Source of the DNA: Trueperaceae bacterium
GTDB lineage: Bacteria > Deinococcota > Deinococci > Deinococcales > Trueperaceae
Assembly: GCA_030147925.1 (NCBI GenBank)
Contig: JASBUK010000080.1
Coordinates: forward strand, 1 to 33,104
Length of the DNA: 33,104 bases
Direction: 5' to 3'
Shown: positions 16,526-24,620 of the stretch, in pieces
Layout: every line of letters starts with the position of its first letter
How positions within the stretch are numbered: the stretch's first letter is position 1
Made by a program: the position numbers and the translations under genes
Notes under the pieces: generated by a model
Told to the model about the DNA's origin: nothing
The model's input: the letters and a program-made list of their open reading frames with translations, nothing else
The model's database searches: none

Positions 16526-18202
16526 TTACAGGAACAAACCGCGTACCCAGCCGTTAAAGGCAACCCCAAGGATCAGCCCGAGATGCAAGGTTAGCTGGGC
16601 AACCATTGGTGTAAATCCCTCCTGTTTGCGGCTAAAGCTTTGACTTAGTGATAAGCCAATAGTCAGCACCAACAGCAGCGGACTGGCCAGCACCAAAGCA
16701 TAAAGTGCACCAGACATAAGAACAGCAGAGCTTTGGTCATAGCGTTTTGCTAGGGCAGGAATAGCAAAGGCGCGGAAATAAAGCTCGGCTAAGGGCAGGG
16801 TCACTATAGCGGCAATAAGTAGTGGACTAAGGCGCGAAAAGTCGAGATAGAAGCCGCGCAACCAGACAAGATCGGGCACAAAGGCCAGATAAACCAACAC
16901 GACGGCCAGCAGCACGATACCGACTCCCAAACCAACGAGTGGATTGTCGGCTGAACCCAAGAGCGTTTCTAAAGGTCGCCAGCCGTTGGCCTGTACGCGC
17001 CTAAAGGTCAAGATAAGCAGCATAAGCATCAGAACCGCTAAAAAAAGCGCTCTAACCTCACTGCCCTGTATCGGTGTGGCAATGGCCAGATAGTTTTGGA
17101 AGCGCAGATAACTATAGGCCAGTGCTGCTACTAAAGCAGTGATGACAGAGAAAAAGAGGATGCCGTAAACCTGGCCCACGGTCCAGCGTTCGGGCCCCTC
17201 AATCACCTCGAGACTGGTGACATTGCCAATGCGACTTTCACCGATCAAATGCAGTGCCAGCAGGGCTAAGAGCACCAGCAACCAGGGCAGGCTAAGAGCC
17301 AGCAGGTAGGGCAATAAGTCTCCGCGTCGCTGCGCTTCGCGCAGGGCGATTCCGCCGCTGCGTAAAGAACCCTGGCCATAATAAACAAGCGCCAGGTCGC
17401 GCAGGTCTTGCTCGAGCCCAGGGTCACGTGAGCTGCGCGTGGTCACCGCAGCCTCAAGATTGCGTGAAGCTGCGGTTAAATCGCTCATGGCCCAGTTGAT
17501 GTGACCAAGCAAAGACAGTAGCTGAGGATCATCCTGGATGCCGCTAAAGCTCTGATAAGCTTCCAGTTCGGCCTTGGCCGCCTCTAAGTCACCGAGTTCA
17601 AAACGTAGACTTGCATCCACTAAGCGGTATCTGACCTCAAGACTGTTTGCGGCGATGGCCTGCTGGTAACGCTCGAGGGCGCTGACATAATCGCCACGTC
17701 GCTCAGCTAGTTGGCCTTCTAAATAATTTTGCCTGCCGGCAAGCACGGTGTCAAATTGCTGAGCCAAGCGTCTTGAAGATTCGTCTAAGAAGCTTTCGGC
17801 CTCAATAAAGCGCCCTTCGCTCAGGGCGATGTCTGCTAACAGAACGTAAGCGTCGGCACGAGGGCTGCTATCTTTGAGTCTTTGCAGCCTTGCTTCGGCG
17901 CTGCCAAAGTCGCCAAGGGCAACTTCGATGCGGGCTAAGGCCAGTGCCGCATCCAGCAGTTCTGGATCGGCTAAGGTGGCGTTTAGACAGCTTTGCCGCG
18001 CGGTTTCTAAGTCACCGCCGGCCTCAAAGCGTAGGCATTGCTGGTAGTAGGTATTGGCATTGAAATTCGTTTGCGCCCAGGTTGCTGAAAACAGGCTGAA
18101 TATCAATATCGACAGGCTGATTAAGATTTTATTCTTTGCCTTTGACAAGGATGCTAAGGATAAGAACGTATGTAATGGTCTGCGTTGCAAGGTGGCATTC
18201 AT
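16526..18202 (-). CDS. TPR-repeat membrane protein with degenerate CPBP-like domain
   Basis: A 558-residue protein. After a basic N terminus and a hydrophobic export segment (about 28-43, ending ATWAQ), residues about 45-290 hold tandem tetratricopeptide-type helical pairs (for example AALALARIEVALGDFGSAE and DAYVLLADIALSEGRFIEAE), presumably outside the cytoplasm. The C-terminal half has about eight membrane helices. The segment PLAELYFRAFAIPALAKRY (Glu473, Arg477) resembles motif 1 of CPBP (Abi/CAAX-like) membrane proteases, but the usual paired Glu is Ala-Glu and the motif-2 His is not seen, so proteolytic activity is doubtful. The start has AGAGG 7 nt upstream. Its partner is unknown; the TPR part suggests protein-protein binding. 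Confidence 0.7.
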   Translation of the reverse strand: MNATLQRRPLHTFLSLASLSKAKNKILISLSILIFSLFSATWAQTNFNANTYYQQCLRFEAGGDLETARQSCLNATLADPELLDAALALARIEVALGDFGSAEARLQRLKDSSPRADAYVLLADIALSEGRFIEAESFLDESSRRLAQQFDTVLAGRQNYLEGQLAERRGDYVSALERYQQAIAANSLEVRYRLVDASLRFELGDLEAAKAELEAYQSFSGIQDDPQLLSLLGHINWAMSDLTAASRNLEAAVTTRSSRDPGLEQDLRDLALVYYGQGSLRSGGIALREAQRRGDLLPYLLALSLPWLLVLLALLALHLIGESRIGNVTSLEVIEGPERWTVGQVYGILFFSVITALVAALAYSYLRFQNYLAIATPIQGSEVRALFLAVLMLMLLILTFRRVQANGWRPLETLLGSADNPLVGLGVGIVLLAVVLVYLAFVPDLVWLRGFYLDFSRLSPLLIAAIVTLPLAELYFRAFAIPALAKRYDQSSAVLMSGALYALVLASPLLLVLTIGLSLSQSFSRKQEGFTPMVAQLTLHLGLILGVAFNGWVRGLFL

Positions 18203-18468
18203 GATTCATCCTCTTTATAGCTACTAGATGACTGCTCCTAATTTGCTGCTCATATTAACTTAGTCACGGACTTGTTGCCGTGCTGTTTCACGCAAAGCTA
18301 GCCTAATAGTGAAGAAAATGACCTTGCTTGGTGGTTGAATCGGTCACTTTTAGCGTTTTTCCACCGCCTGGTACAACAATTTTCTTTAATACAGCGAGAA
18401 AAGCTCACGGTTATGATAAGGCTGCGTTGCACAAAATTTTTTTGACGGTAAGTATTAAGGAGACGGCC
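18203..18468. other. Divergent intergenic region between the two TPR genes
   Basis: 266 nt separating the divergent TPR membrane protein and TPR secreted protein. It must carry both promoters but no box pair stands out. An in-frame extension of the right-hand gene back to 18328 exists; it lacks export features and is not supported. Confidence 0.4.
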
Positions 18469-19155
18469 ATGAAGCGACTTGTCCTGATTATTTTGATTTT
18501 GAGCCTAAGCGTTGCGCAAGCAAACATACGTGCCGGGGATCGTGCTTTTAATGCCGGTGACTATGAAAAGGCCGCCGCCGAGTACTCAGCGAGTTTAGAA
18601 AATAATCCCCAGAGTGTCAGGGCGGCTTACAAGCTGGCTAAAGCGCTGACCTTTCAGGCTGCGACCATGACAGGGGCTGAGGCAGAAGCGGTTTACGAAG
18701 AGGCCGTTGGCTATGCCCGGCTGGCAGTGGAGTTAGACGAAAATGAAACCGAGGCTTATTTTGAACTGGCCAGGGCATTAGGGCGATTGGCGCAATTTAG
18801 GGGCGTGTTGCAGTCTCTTAATATAGCAGGAGAAGTCAAGAGTTCGCTCGAGCGCTCTATAGAACTCGACCCTGATAATGATAGCGCCATACACGCTTTG
18901 GCCCTGTGGAACCTAGAAGTTCCCTGGATTGCCGGGGGTCGCTCGGGACAAACCAAACCTCTATTTGAACAGGCCATTGCCATAGACCCGCAATCTATCA
19001 TTCACCGGCTCGATTATGGCTCGGCACTTTTAGCGCTAGGTGAAAAAGAAGCCGCCAAAGAACAACTTATGCTAGCTCTTAGTTTAGAGGCCAAGACAGC
19101 GGCGGATCGCTCGGATCAGGTAAAAGCACAGCAGCTTTTGGATACGGAGTTTTAG
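18469..19155 (+). CDS. Exported TPR-repeat protein
   Basis: A 228-residue secreted or periplasmic protein. The ATG is chosen because a Shine-Dalgarno (AAGGAGA) lies about 6 nt upstream and it gives a clean signal peptide, MKRLVLIILILSLSVAQA. Three or more tetratricopeptide units follow: AGDRAFNAGDYEKAAAEYSA, YARLAVELDENETEAYFELA, SIELDPDNDSAIHALALWN, and a final one near DYGSALLALGEKEAAKEQL. TPR proteins act as binding scaffolds; no enzymatic motif is present. It is divergent from another TPR protein, which may suggest a shared process, but there is no direct evidence. Confidence 0.85.
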   Translation: MKRLVLIILILSLSVAQANIRAGDRAFNAGDYEKAAAEYSASLENNPQSVRAAYKLAKALTFQAATMTGAEAEAVYEEAVGYARLAVELDENETEAYFELARALGRLAQFRGVLQSLNIAGEVKSSLERSIELDPDNDSAIHALALWNLEVPWIAGGRSGQTKPLFEQAIAIDPQSIIHRLDYGSALLALGEKEAAKEQLMLALSLEAKTAADRSDQVKAQQLLDTEF

Positions 19156-19501
19156 GTTTTGTTGATAGTTCAGCCTAGAAAAAACAAGGTCAATGGAGCT
19201 AGGCAATAAGGGTGAGGTGCCAGGAGGTCTGTAGATTCATATATAGTCCGTTTCATTCTCTGTGACAGTAGACTGACCGCCTAAATTTTCTACTCGGAAT
19301 CAGTCTTGACTACGTCGGCACTGCTCGGATGGTATTGATAGTTCAGTACCACCGAAACTCTCTTTAGGTTAGCAGGTCTGGACAAAGATAAAGATGAAGA
19401 TTTCTTTATGCAACCATAGCTTTGCTTCACGCCTTGCTTGCTATGATTCCCCTGATGATTAGGTCGTCATACTATAAGGTTTGGGCCAGTAGGTGGTTAT
19501 G
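19156..19501. other. 346-nt intergenic region upstream of the two-component operon
   Basis: No gene is seen. The 12-mer TTGATAGTTCAG occurs twice in direct orientation, at 19162-19173 and 19335-19346. A TTGACT at 19306-19311 and TACTAT at 19470-19475 are possible promoter parts but are not correctly spaced with each other. The operon promoter is expected here. Confidence 0.45.
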
Positions 19502-19876
19502 ATGGCGGATATGCTTTTTTGGTTTTTAGTCAGTCAGACTCTAGCAGGGCTTCCCGCCATGACCCCTGGCACACAGGTGAGAATAGTTTCCGCTGATCTT
19601 TTGACCCTTTATGCGGTGGCCACCGTTGAAGATAATCAGCTTGTTTTTGAGGGTTTGCTCGAGCCCAATACCGAGTTACGTTTGCTCATTATTCCCGGTA
19701 GTGCCAGCGAGAGCGAAACCGTGGCGGCTTTGCAAAAAGCCCCGATAGGTCATATCAGTCCTGGCGGAGACGATCTCCTGATTCAGTTTGAAGGTTTAGA
19801 AGGGCCGATTTCGTTTAAAAAGTGGTTGGCAGAGGAGCGCAATATCACGCTGCGGCTTGTTCCCAGCAGACCCTAA
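19502..19876 (+). CDS. Small probable envelope protein heading a two-component operon
   Basis: A 124-residue protein with a hydrophobic N terminus (MADMLFWFLVSQTLAGLPA), probably a signal peptide, then a beta-rich segment (QVRIVSADLLTLYAVATVED; LRLLIIPGSASESETVAAL). The ATG at 19502 is preferred over GTG 19493 and ATG 19499 because AGGTGG (19491-19496) is then 5 nt away. It ends 16 nt before the response regulator, so the three genes form one transcript. No family is recognised. A sensor accessory or the output target of the two-component pair are both possible. It carries one GCTCGAGC octamer. Confidence 0.6.
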   Translation: MADMLFWFLVSQTLAGLPAMTPGTQVRIVSADLLTLYAVATVEDNQLVFEGLLEPNTELRLLIIPGSASESETVAALQKAPIGHISPGGDDLLIQFEGLEGPISFKKWLAEERNITLRLVPSRP

Positions 19877-19892
19877 ACGGCAGGTGATAACG

Positions 19893-20564
19893 ATGAAAGA
19901 CAGACAGCAGATAGTCATTGTCGAAGATGATGTGGATATTGGCAAGCTGCTCAAGCTCGAGCTCGAAGACGCGGGTTTTGCGGTTACGCATTGCGATAGC
20001 GGCATTCGGGGTCTTTCGGCCATTCGTGAACAAAACCCCGACCTAGTGGTGCTTGATTTAGGCCTACCCGACTTAGGCGGTGCCGAGATTGCCCGGCGAC
20101 TGCGTCAGACCAGTGAAATACCCATAATCATCCTAACGGCGGCGGATGATGTGGCCACCAAAGTAGAGATGCTTAATTCCGGAGCGGATGATTATTTGGC
20201 CAAACCTTTTCACACTGAAGAATTACTGGCACGTATTGGCGTGCAATTGCGACACCGCAGTACCGGTTTAGTGCAAACCATCGGTGCGTTAACACTCGAT
20301 GCAGCGCGGCGGCAAATCTTCTGGGAAGAGCAGGAGGTAAGGCTCTCGCCGCGAGAGTTTGATTTGCTGGTCTATCTTTGTCATCAGCCCGGTAGGGTAT
20401 ACAGTCGCCAAGAGATCGAAAAGAATGTCTGGGGTGAGGATTTGCCCCCTTCGAGCAATGTCGTTGATGTTCACATTGCCAATATACGCGGCAAATTACG
20501 AGATGCCGGTGGTTTTGGACTAATCCGCACCGTACGGGGTGTTGGCTATGCTATCAAAAGCTGA
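19893..20564 (+). CDS. OmpR/PhoB-type response regulator
   Basis: A 223-residue DNA-binding regulator. The receiver domain has the acidic pocket VEDDVD (9-14), phospho-acceptor Asp55 in VVLDLGLPD, the conserved Thr in ILTAADD, and Lys of YLAKPF. A winged-helix effector follows (about residues 130-223: VRLSPREFDLLVYLCHQPGR, DVHIANIRGKLRDAG, IRTVRGVGYAI). The ATG at 19893 is preceded by AGGTGA and gives the standard N terminus; an upstream frame extension adds residues with no family support. It lies between the small protein and its cognate sensor kinase (35 nt gap). Confidence 0.95.
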   Translation: MKDRQQIVIVEDDVDIGKLLKLELEDAGFAVTHCDSGIRGLSAIREQNPDLVVLDLGLPDLGGAEIARRLRQTSEIPIIILTAADDVATKVEMLNSGADDYLAKPFHTEELLARIGVQLRHRSTGLVQTIGALTLDAARRQIFWEEQEVRLSPREFDLLVYLCHQPGRVYSRQEIEKNVWGEDLPPSSNVVDVHIANIRGKLRDAGGFGLIRTVRGVGYAIKS

Positions 20565-20599
20565 CTGATTCAGGGCGTTTGGACACTTAGCCCGTCGTT

Positions 20600-21922
20600 A
20601 TGATTGCCCGCCGAGGTCCTTCTTTAAGATGGCGCATTGCTGCGCTGAGTGGCCTGGCTATTGCCCTGTTGAGCATTGTCGCTGCAGTAACGGCTTTTTT
20701 GGTGGTGCGCTCGAGCATCATCCGGGATTTGCAGGCCTCGCTACGCGAAGACGCCCGGCGAGTTGCCCAGGTCTATACCGGTGAGAGTGCCGGCTCATCG
20801 CTATCGGGGCCTACCGGCGGTGTTTTTGTGCAAATTTACAATGCCCAAGGTGAATTAGTGGCCGCTTCAAACACCAGCTTCGAAAGCTTGGCTATCGCGC
20901 CCGAGACGGTAATAGATGCCCTGGGTGGAACGCGGGACTGGCGTGGCGAACTAGACGGTCAATCTCTGCAAGCGGTGCTCGAGCCCGTGGGTTTTGGTGT
21001 GGTAGTGGTGTTGGCCAATACCGCCTATATCGGCAATGCCTTGGCAAAACTGGCTCGAGCCTTGTTGCTCACCGCCGTTATTCTCATTGCACTTAGTGCA
21101 GTGATTGGCTATCTGGTGGCGGCGGCGACAATGCGCCCCATCACACAGTTAGCAGTATTAGCGGCCAGATTAGACCCCAATTACTTAAACCCAATTGACT
21201 ATGAAGGCCCTGAAGATGAGGTGGGGCAACTCAGCGTGGTTTTAAATGATTTGATTGTCCGCTTAAAGGATTCTATGGACGGACAGCGAAGTTTTTTGGC
21301 GGAAACCAGCCATGAACTGCGCACACCCCTGACCAGCTTGCAGGGTTTTTTGAGCCGCGCTTTGCGCCGCGCCGGGCCTGAAGTACGTACCGAGCTAGAA
21401 GATGCCCAGCGTATTGCTCAGGGCATGTCCCGTCTGGTAGCAGATTTATTGCAGCTCTCACGTGGCGAACTGGTGCGTGAGCTGGTACCGCATTTGCTCG
21501 AGCCCTATAGCGATATCCTAAAACCTGTAGCCGAGGAATTCCCGGGTATAAGCTGCGAAGGCAAGACAGATGCCTTGCTTTTGGGTGATCCAGAACGTCT
21601 AAAACAGCTTATTCGCAACCTGACTGCTAATGCGCTACGAGCAACCGGCGATCCTCAGGCGGTAATGTTGCGCCTAGTTTCTGACGATAAAAACGTTGTT
21701 TTTGAAGTTCATGACAGCGGCCCTGGTATTCCCGCTGAGATACTGCCGCACATCTTTGACAAATTCTATAAAGGCGCAGGGGGAGGAGCAGGCTTAGGTT
21801 TAGCTATTGCCAAACAGATTGCCGAAATGCACCAGGGTAGCATCGAGGTTAGTAGCCAAGAGGGGCAAGGCACAAGTTTTCGCGTTAGCTTTGCGGCGTT
21901 TAGCGATGAAAATGATATCTGA
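20600..21922 (+). CDS. Sensor histidine kinase (HAMP-containing), partner of the upstream regulator
   Basis: A 440-residue classical inner-membrane sensor. Two membrane helices (about 12-36 and 150-178) flank an extracytoplasmic domain that includes FVQIYNAQGELVAASN. A HAMP linker follows (MRPITQLAVLAARLD onward). The phosphoacceptor box is ETSHELRTPLTSLQGFLSR with His238. The ATPase domain has RLKQLIRNLTANAL (N box), VHDSGPGIPAEI (G1), and GAGLGLAIAKQIAE (G2). It should phosphorylate the OmpR-type regulator encoded just upstream. The gene carries four GCTCGAGC octamers, the densest in the window. No Shine-Dalgarno is obvious at its ATG. Its signal is unknown. Confidence 0.95.
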   Translation: MIARRGPSLRWRIAALSGLAIALLSIVAAVTAFLVVRSSIIRDLQASLREDARRVAQVYTGESAGSSLSGPTGGVFVQIYNAQGELVAASNTSFESLAIAPETVIDALGGTRDWRGELDGQSLQAVLEPVGFGVVVVLANTAYIGNALAKLARALLLTAVILIALSAVIGYLVAAATMRPITQLAVLAARLDPNYLNPIDYEGPEDEVGQLSVVLNDLIVRLKDSMDGQRSFLAETSHELRTPLTSLQGFLSRALRRAGPEVRTELEDAQRIAQGMSRLVADLLQLSRGELVRELVPHLLEPYSDILKPVAEEFPGISCEGKTDALLLGDPERLKQLIRNLTANALRATGDPQAVMLRLVSDDKNVVFEVHDSGPGIPAEILPHIFDKFYKGAGGGAGLGLAIAKQIAEMHQGSIEVSSQEGQGTSFRVSFAAFSDENDI

Positions 21923-21934
21923 TAAGGGGAAAGT

Positions 21935-22215
21935 AAAAAGTGAAAAGCAGAAAGTGGTTGGTGGAAAGTAGTTAGTAGGAGCTGAAAACTTGGAGTTTTC
22001 TAGGGCAAGAGCCATAAAATAGGAATTTGTCAACTCTTAAGCACTAACGCTCAAAAAGAACTCGGTGAGGAACTTTCTAGAAATGTTTTTCCCACTTACC
22101 ACAAACCACCAACTGCTAACAAAACTGGCCTAACACCTCACTTTGTAGGAATGCTTTCTAAAAAAACGCTTTTTCCCACTTACCACTTACTACAAACTAC
22201 CGACCACAAACCAAT
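21935..22215 (-). repeat. MITE-like intergenic elements, copy B (reverse, composite)
   Basis: This occupies the space between convergent kinase and dcd. Read on the minus strand it contains the same core as copy A (22023-22101, with only a few differences over about 78 nt), and a second unit (about 22128-22180) related to copy D (AGAAAGCATTCCTACAAAGT). A degenerate right-hand core and AC/GT-rich arms are present. It appears to be two related elements side by side or nested. Confidence 0.85.
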
Positions 22216-22223
22216 CACTTAAT

Positions 22224-22772
22224 TCAAAGCTTTGGCAAGGTAACGCCGCGCTGACCCTGATACTTACCTTGACGGTCGGCATAGCTTAGTTCGGGGGCGT
22301 CTCCCTGGAAAAAGAGTAGTTGGACGATGCCCTCATTGGCATAGACCTTGGCGGGCAAAGGCGTGGTATTGGAGAGCTCGAGCGTCACATGGCCTTCCCA
22401 GCCAGGCTCTAAGGGCGTGACATTGGCCACGATACCGCAGCGGGCATAACTGGACTTGCCCAGCGCCACCACCATGACATCATTAGGGATGCGCAGATAT
22501 TCCACCGAACGCGTTAATACAAAGGAGTTTGGCGGGATGATGCAGGATTCCCCGTCTGTCTCAACCAGACTGTTGGTGTCAAAGTGTTTGGGGTCAACCA
22601 CCGTGTTAAAGGCATTGACAAATATGCGCCACTCCGGCGCAGCGCGTAAGTCATAGCCAAAACTGGAGAGGCCGTAAGAGATTACGCCTTCGCGCACGAG
22701 ACGGTCTTCGAAGGGGTCTATCATGCCCTTTTGGGCCTGTTGGCGAATCCACCAATCTGGTCTGATGCTCAT
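22224..22772 (-). CDS. dcd: dCTP deaminase
   Basis: A 182-residue enzyme that deaminates dCTP to dUTP (or, in bifunctional members, on to dUMP), feeding thymidylate synthesis. The start [16 protein letters not shown] matches the family N terminus; a 13-residue upstream extension is rejected. [10 protein letters not shown] (105-114) supplies the Ser/Arg residues of the active site, and TLELSN contains catalytic Glu132. The C-terminal [12 protein letters not shown] binds the phosphates. TAAACT lies exactly 7 nt before the chosen ATG, so the mRNA is probably leaderless. Divergent from coaX with 59 nt between starts. Confidence 0.96.
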   Translation of the reverse strand: MSIRPDWWIRQQAQKGMIDPFEDRLVREGVISYGLSSFGYDLRAAPEWRIFVNAFNTVVDPKHFDTNSLVETDGESCIIPPNSFVLTRSVEYLRIPNDVMVVALGKSSYARCGIVANVTPLEPGWEGHVTLELSNTTPLPAKVYANEGIVQLLFFQGDAPELSYADRQGKYQGQRGVTLPKL

Positions 22773-22779
22773 GACGAGT

Positions 22780-22785
22780 AGTTTA
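22780..22785 (-). promoter_or_regulatory. Leaderless -10 box (TAAACT) of dcd
   Basis: On the minus strand TAAACT is followed by 7 nt and then the dcd ATG at 22772. It decides between the two candidate starts of dcd and agrees with the family N terminus. Confidence 0.6.
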
Positions 22786-22818
22786 ACCCAATAATTACCC
22801 CTAAACCTCACTCCCCGT

Positions 22819-22824
22819 TATACT
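22819..22824 (+). promoter_or_regulatory. Leaderless -10 box (TATACT) of coaX
   Basis: TATACT is followed by 7 nt and then the coaX ATG at 22832. It is identical in sequence and spacing to the box at 13474. No clear -35 hexamer is seen. Confidence 0.65.
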
Positions 22825-22831
22825 TAGCTCC

Positions 22832-23602
22832 ATGCTCTTAGCTGTTGATGTTGGTAATACCAGCACTGTTTTGGGTCTTTATGATGGCAAGTCTTTGTGT
22901 GCCCATTGGCGTGTGGCTACCGATCGCCTGCGCATGGCCGACGAGTATGCGGTTTTGCTTAAAAATCTGCTCGAGCTCGATGGTCTTATGGTGCCGGACA
23001 GGGCAATTATTTCCAGTGTGGTGCCGCCGGTTGAGCGCGAATTGTCCGCCGCCCTAAAACGCTTCTGGCAACTTGATAGCCTGCTGGTTAACAGCAATTT
23101 TCTGACCAAGCTGCTGTCAATCGAGACTGATAATCCCAAAGAAGTTGGTGCCGATCGTCTTGTCAATACGGTGGCGGCCCTAGAGTACGATGCTCAGGCC
23201 TTTGTAGTAATTGATTTTGGCACTGCTACCAATTTTGATCTGGTGCTAAAACCCAATCGTCTGCTGGGGGTGGCGTTGGCACCCGGCCCGATGGTAGCTG
23301 CCGATGCTCTTTTTGCTCGAGCCGCCAAATTGCCCCGGGTGGACTTGGTCGCACCGGAATTCGCCGTAGGGAAAAATACCGTTACCGCCTTGCAATCAGG
23401 GCTGGTTTTTGGCTATGCCAGCATGGTGGACGGCATGGTGGCACGCTTTACGCGTGAGATTGACCCCGCCTTGGGCAAACCCTATGTCATTGCCACCGGG
23501 GGTTTTGCCACCGTGCTGGAAGGACTCTGTGAAAGCGTCGATCTTTATGAGCCGCTGCTGACTCTAAACGGTTTGCAGATTATTGCCGAGCAACTTGGTT
23601 GA
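22832..23602 (+). CDS. coaX: Type III pantothenate kinase
   Basis: A 256-residue enzyme that phosphorylates pantothenate, the first step of coenzyme A synthesis. It belongs to the ASKHA fold. The phosphate-binding motif DVGNTSTVLGLYDG (6-19) opens the protein, GADRLVN (106-112) and DFGTATNFD (128-136) carry the pantothenate and metal-binding residues, and ATGGFATVLE near the C terminus is the adenosine motif. Length and start are typical. No Shine-Dalgarno is present; the TATACT box 7 nt upstream indicates a leaderless mRNA. Confidence 0.97.
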   Translation: MLLAVDVGNTSTVLGLYDGKSLCAHWRVATDRLRMADEYAVLLKNLLELDGLMVPDRAIISSVVPPVERELSAALKRFWQLDSLLVNSNFLTKLLSIETDNPKEVGADRLVNTVAALEYDAQAFVVIDFGTATNFDLVLKPNRLLGVALAPGPMVAADALFARAAKLPRVDLVAPEFAVGKNTVTALQSGLVFGYASMVDGMVARFTREIDPALGKPYVIATGGFATVLEGLCESVDLYEPLLTLNGLQIIAEQLG

Positions 23603-23611
23603 AATTTTTGC

Positions 23612-23917
23612 AAAGTGAGTAGTTGGTAGTTAGTGGTGGGTAGTCGGTAGTTTGTGGTAAGTAGTCGGTGGAAAAAACGCTTTTAGAAGGTTCCCTGCAA
23701 AGTGAGAGCTAAGGTGTTAGGTCAATTTTGTTAGTGGTAAGTGGTCAGTAGTAGGTAGGAAAGGCATTTCTAGGCATTCCCTCACTGAGTTTTAGATGTT
23801 TGCAACTAACTGATAAATTACCATTGCCTGACTTTGCCACCTCTGGAGAACCCCTGGCTTCTACCTCCTACCAACTACTTCCCACTTACTTTTTACTTTC
23901 CACTAAGCACTTGCTAG
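23612..23917 (+). repeat. MITE-like intergenic elements, copy C (forward, composite)
   Basis: A long GT-rich left arm (GTAGTTGGTAGTTAGTGGTG and variants) runs to about 23672. Then come two versions of the core: one with AGAAGGTTCCCTGCAAAGT (about 23685-23725) and one with TTTCTAGGCATTCCCTCACT (about 23767-23790). CTGGAGAACCCCTGGCTTCT and a CT-rich right arm end at CACTTGCTAG (23907-23916). The end overlaps the stop codon of the next gene. Confidence 0.8.
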
Positions 23918-24381
23918 AAATGGTAGTTAAAACCCACGGCGCCACCAAAGCTGGGTATTTCGCTGCTTCTGCCGCCCACGCCAATGCCGGCGCCGAGCGA
24001 GATTTCAGCGAAGATGCCAAGCGGGTCGAGGTCAACGTCGCTAAAACGGAACTCGCCACCTAAGAGACCATGAATATCAATCAGTGTACCGCTGTTGTTA
24101 AAGTCTACCGCTGGGCCAAAGCCAACATAAAGATTAAAAGGCGCTTCGGTAAATACGGTGTTCATGGCGTCTACCCCAACACCAAAGCTCACATTGTCGC
24201 CGCTGGCCCGCAGATTGGCACTGACACGAAAGTCAAGACCGTTGGCAAGCCCATTTTGGACGCCATAATGAAGCGTAACGCCCAGCGGGAAACCGCTGCG
24301 CAGGCCAATCCAGCTCTGCGCCTGCACAGAACCAAAAGTAATCATCAGCAAAACTGCTAACAAGCCAAACAACCGTTTCAT
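23914..24381 (-). CDS. Small outer-membrane beta-barrel-like protein
   Basis: A 155-residue exported protein. The ATG at 24381 is chosen because AAAGGAG is 6 nt upstream and it yields a clean signal peptide, MKRLFGLLAVLLMITFGSVQAQ. The mature part alternates residues as amphipathic beta strands (GLDFRVSANLRASG, FNLYVGFGPAVDFN, GIFAEISLGAGIGV) and ends AVGFNYHF, with the terminal Phe expected of outer-membrane barrels. Eight or so strands would fit. The stop codon (TAG) lies in the end of intergenic repeat copy C, so the repeat may have altered the natural C terminus or inserted exactly at it. Specific function is unknown. Confidence 0.75.
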   Translation of the reverse strand: MKRLFGLLAVLLMITFGSVQAQSWIGLRSGFPLGVTLHYGVQNGLANGLDFRVSANLRASGDNVSFGVGVDAMNTVFTEAPFNLYVGFGPAVDFNNSGTLIDIHGLLGGEFRFSDVDLDPLGIFAEISLGAGIGVGGRSSEIPSFGGAVGFNYHF

Positions 24382-24620
24382 AGCCATCTCCTTTAAATGC
24401 AGTCTCTCTCTAACAGCAGTTGTCAGAACTATCTTTGACAGTATAATCTCCAACAAAACAAGTTTGGTAAAACAAAATTAACGGACAGAGCTAAAAAGAA
24501 AGAGCGGGGATCGAGGATTAGGTTTTTAGTCTTTACTTACTTTCTAACTCTTAACCTTTAACCTTATTTTTGATCCCCACTGTAAGCCATTATAGTAACT
24601 GCTTTATGTGTTAAATGACT

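Noticed and set aside
18328-18468. Longer start for the exported TPR protein
   Set aside because: The ATG at 18469 has a good Shine-Dalgarno and a clean signal peptide; the extension has neither.
22773-22811. Upstream in-frame ATG of dcd
   Set aside because: MSIRPDWW is the family N terminus, and the TAAACT box fits only that start.
23612-23700. CRISPR-like array from the repeated GGTAGT units
   Set aside because: Units are degenerate and contiguous, with no unique spacers, and no cas genes are present.
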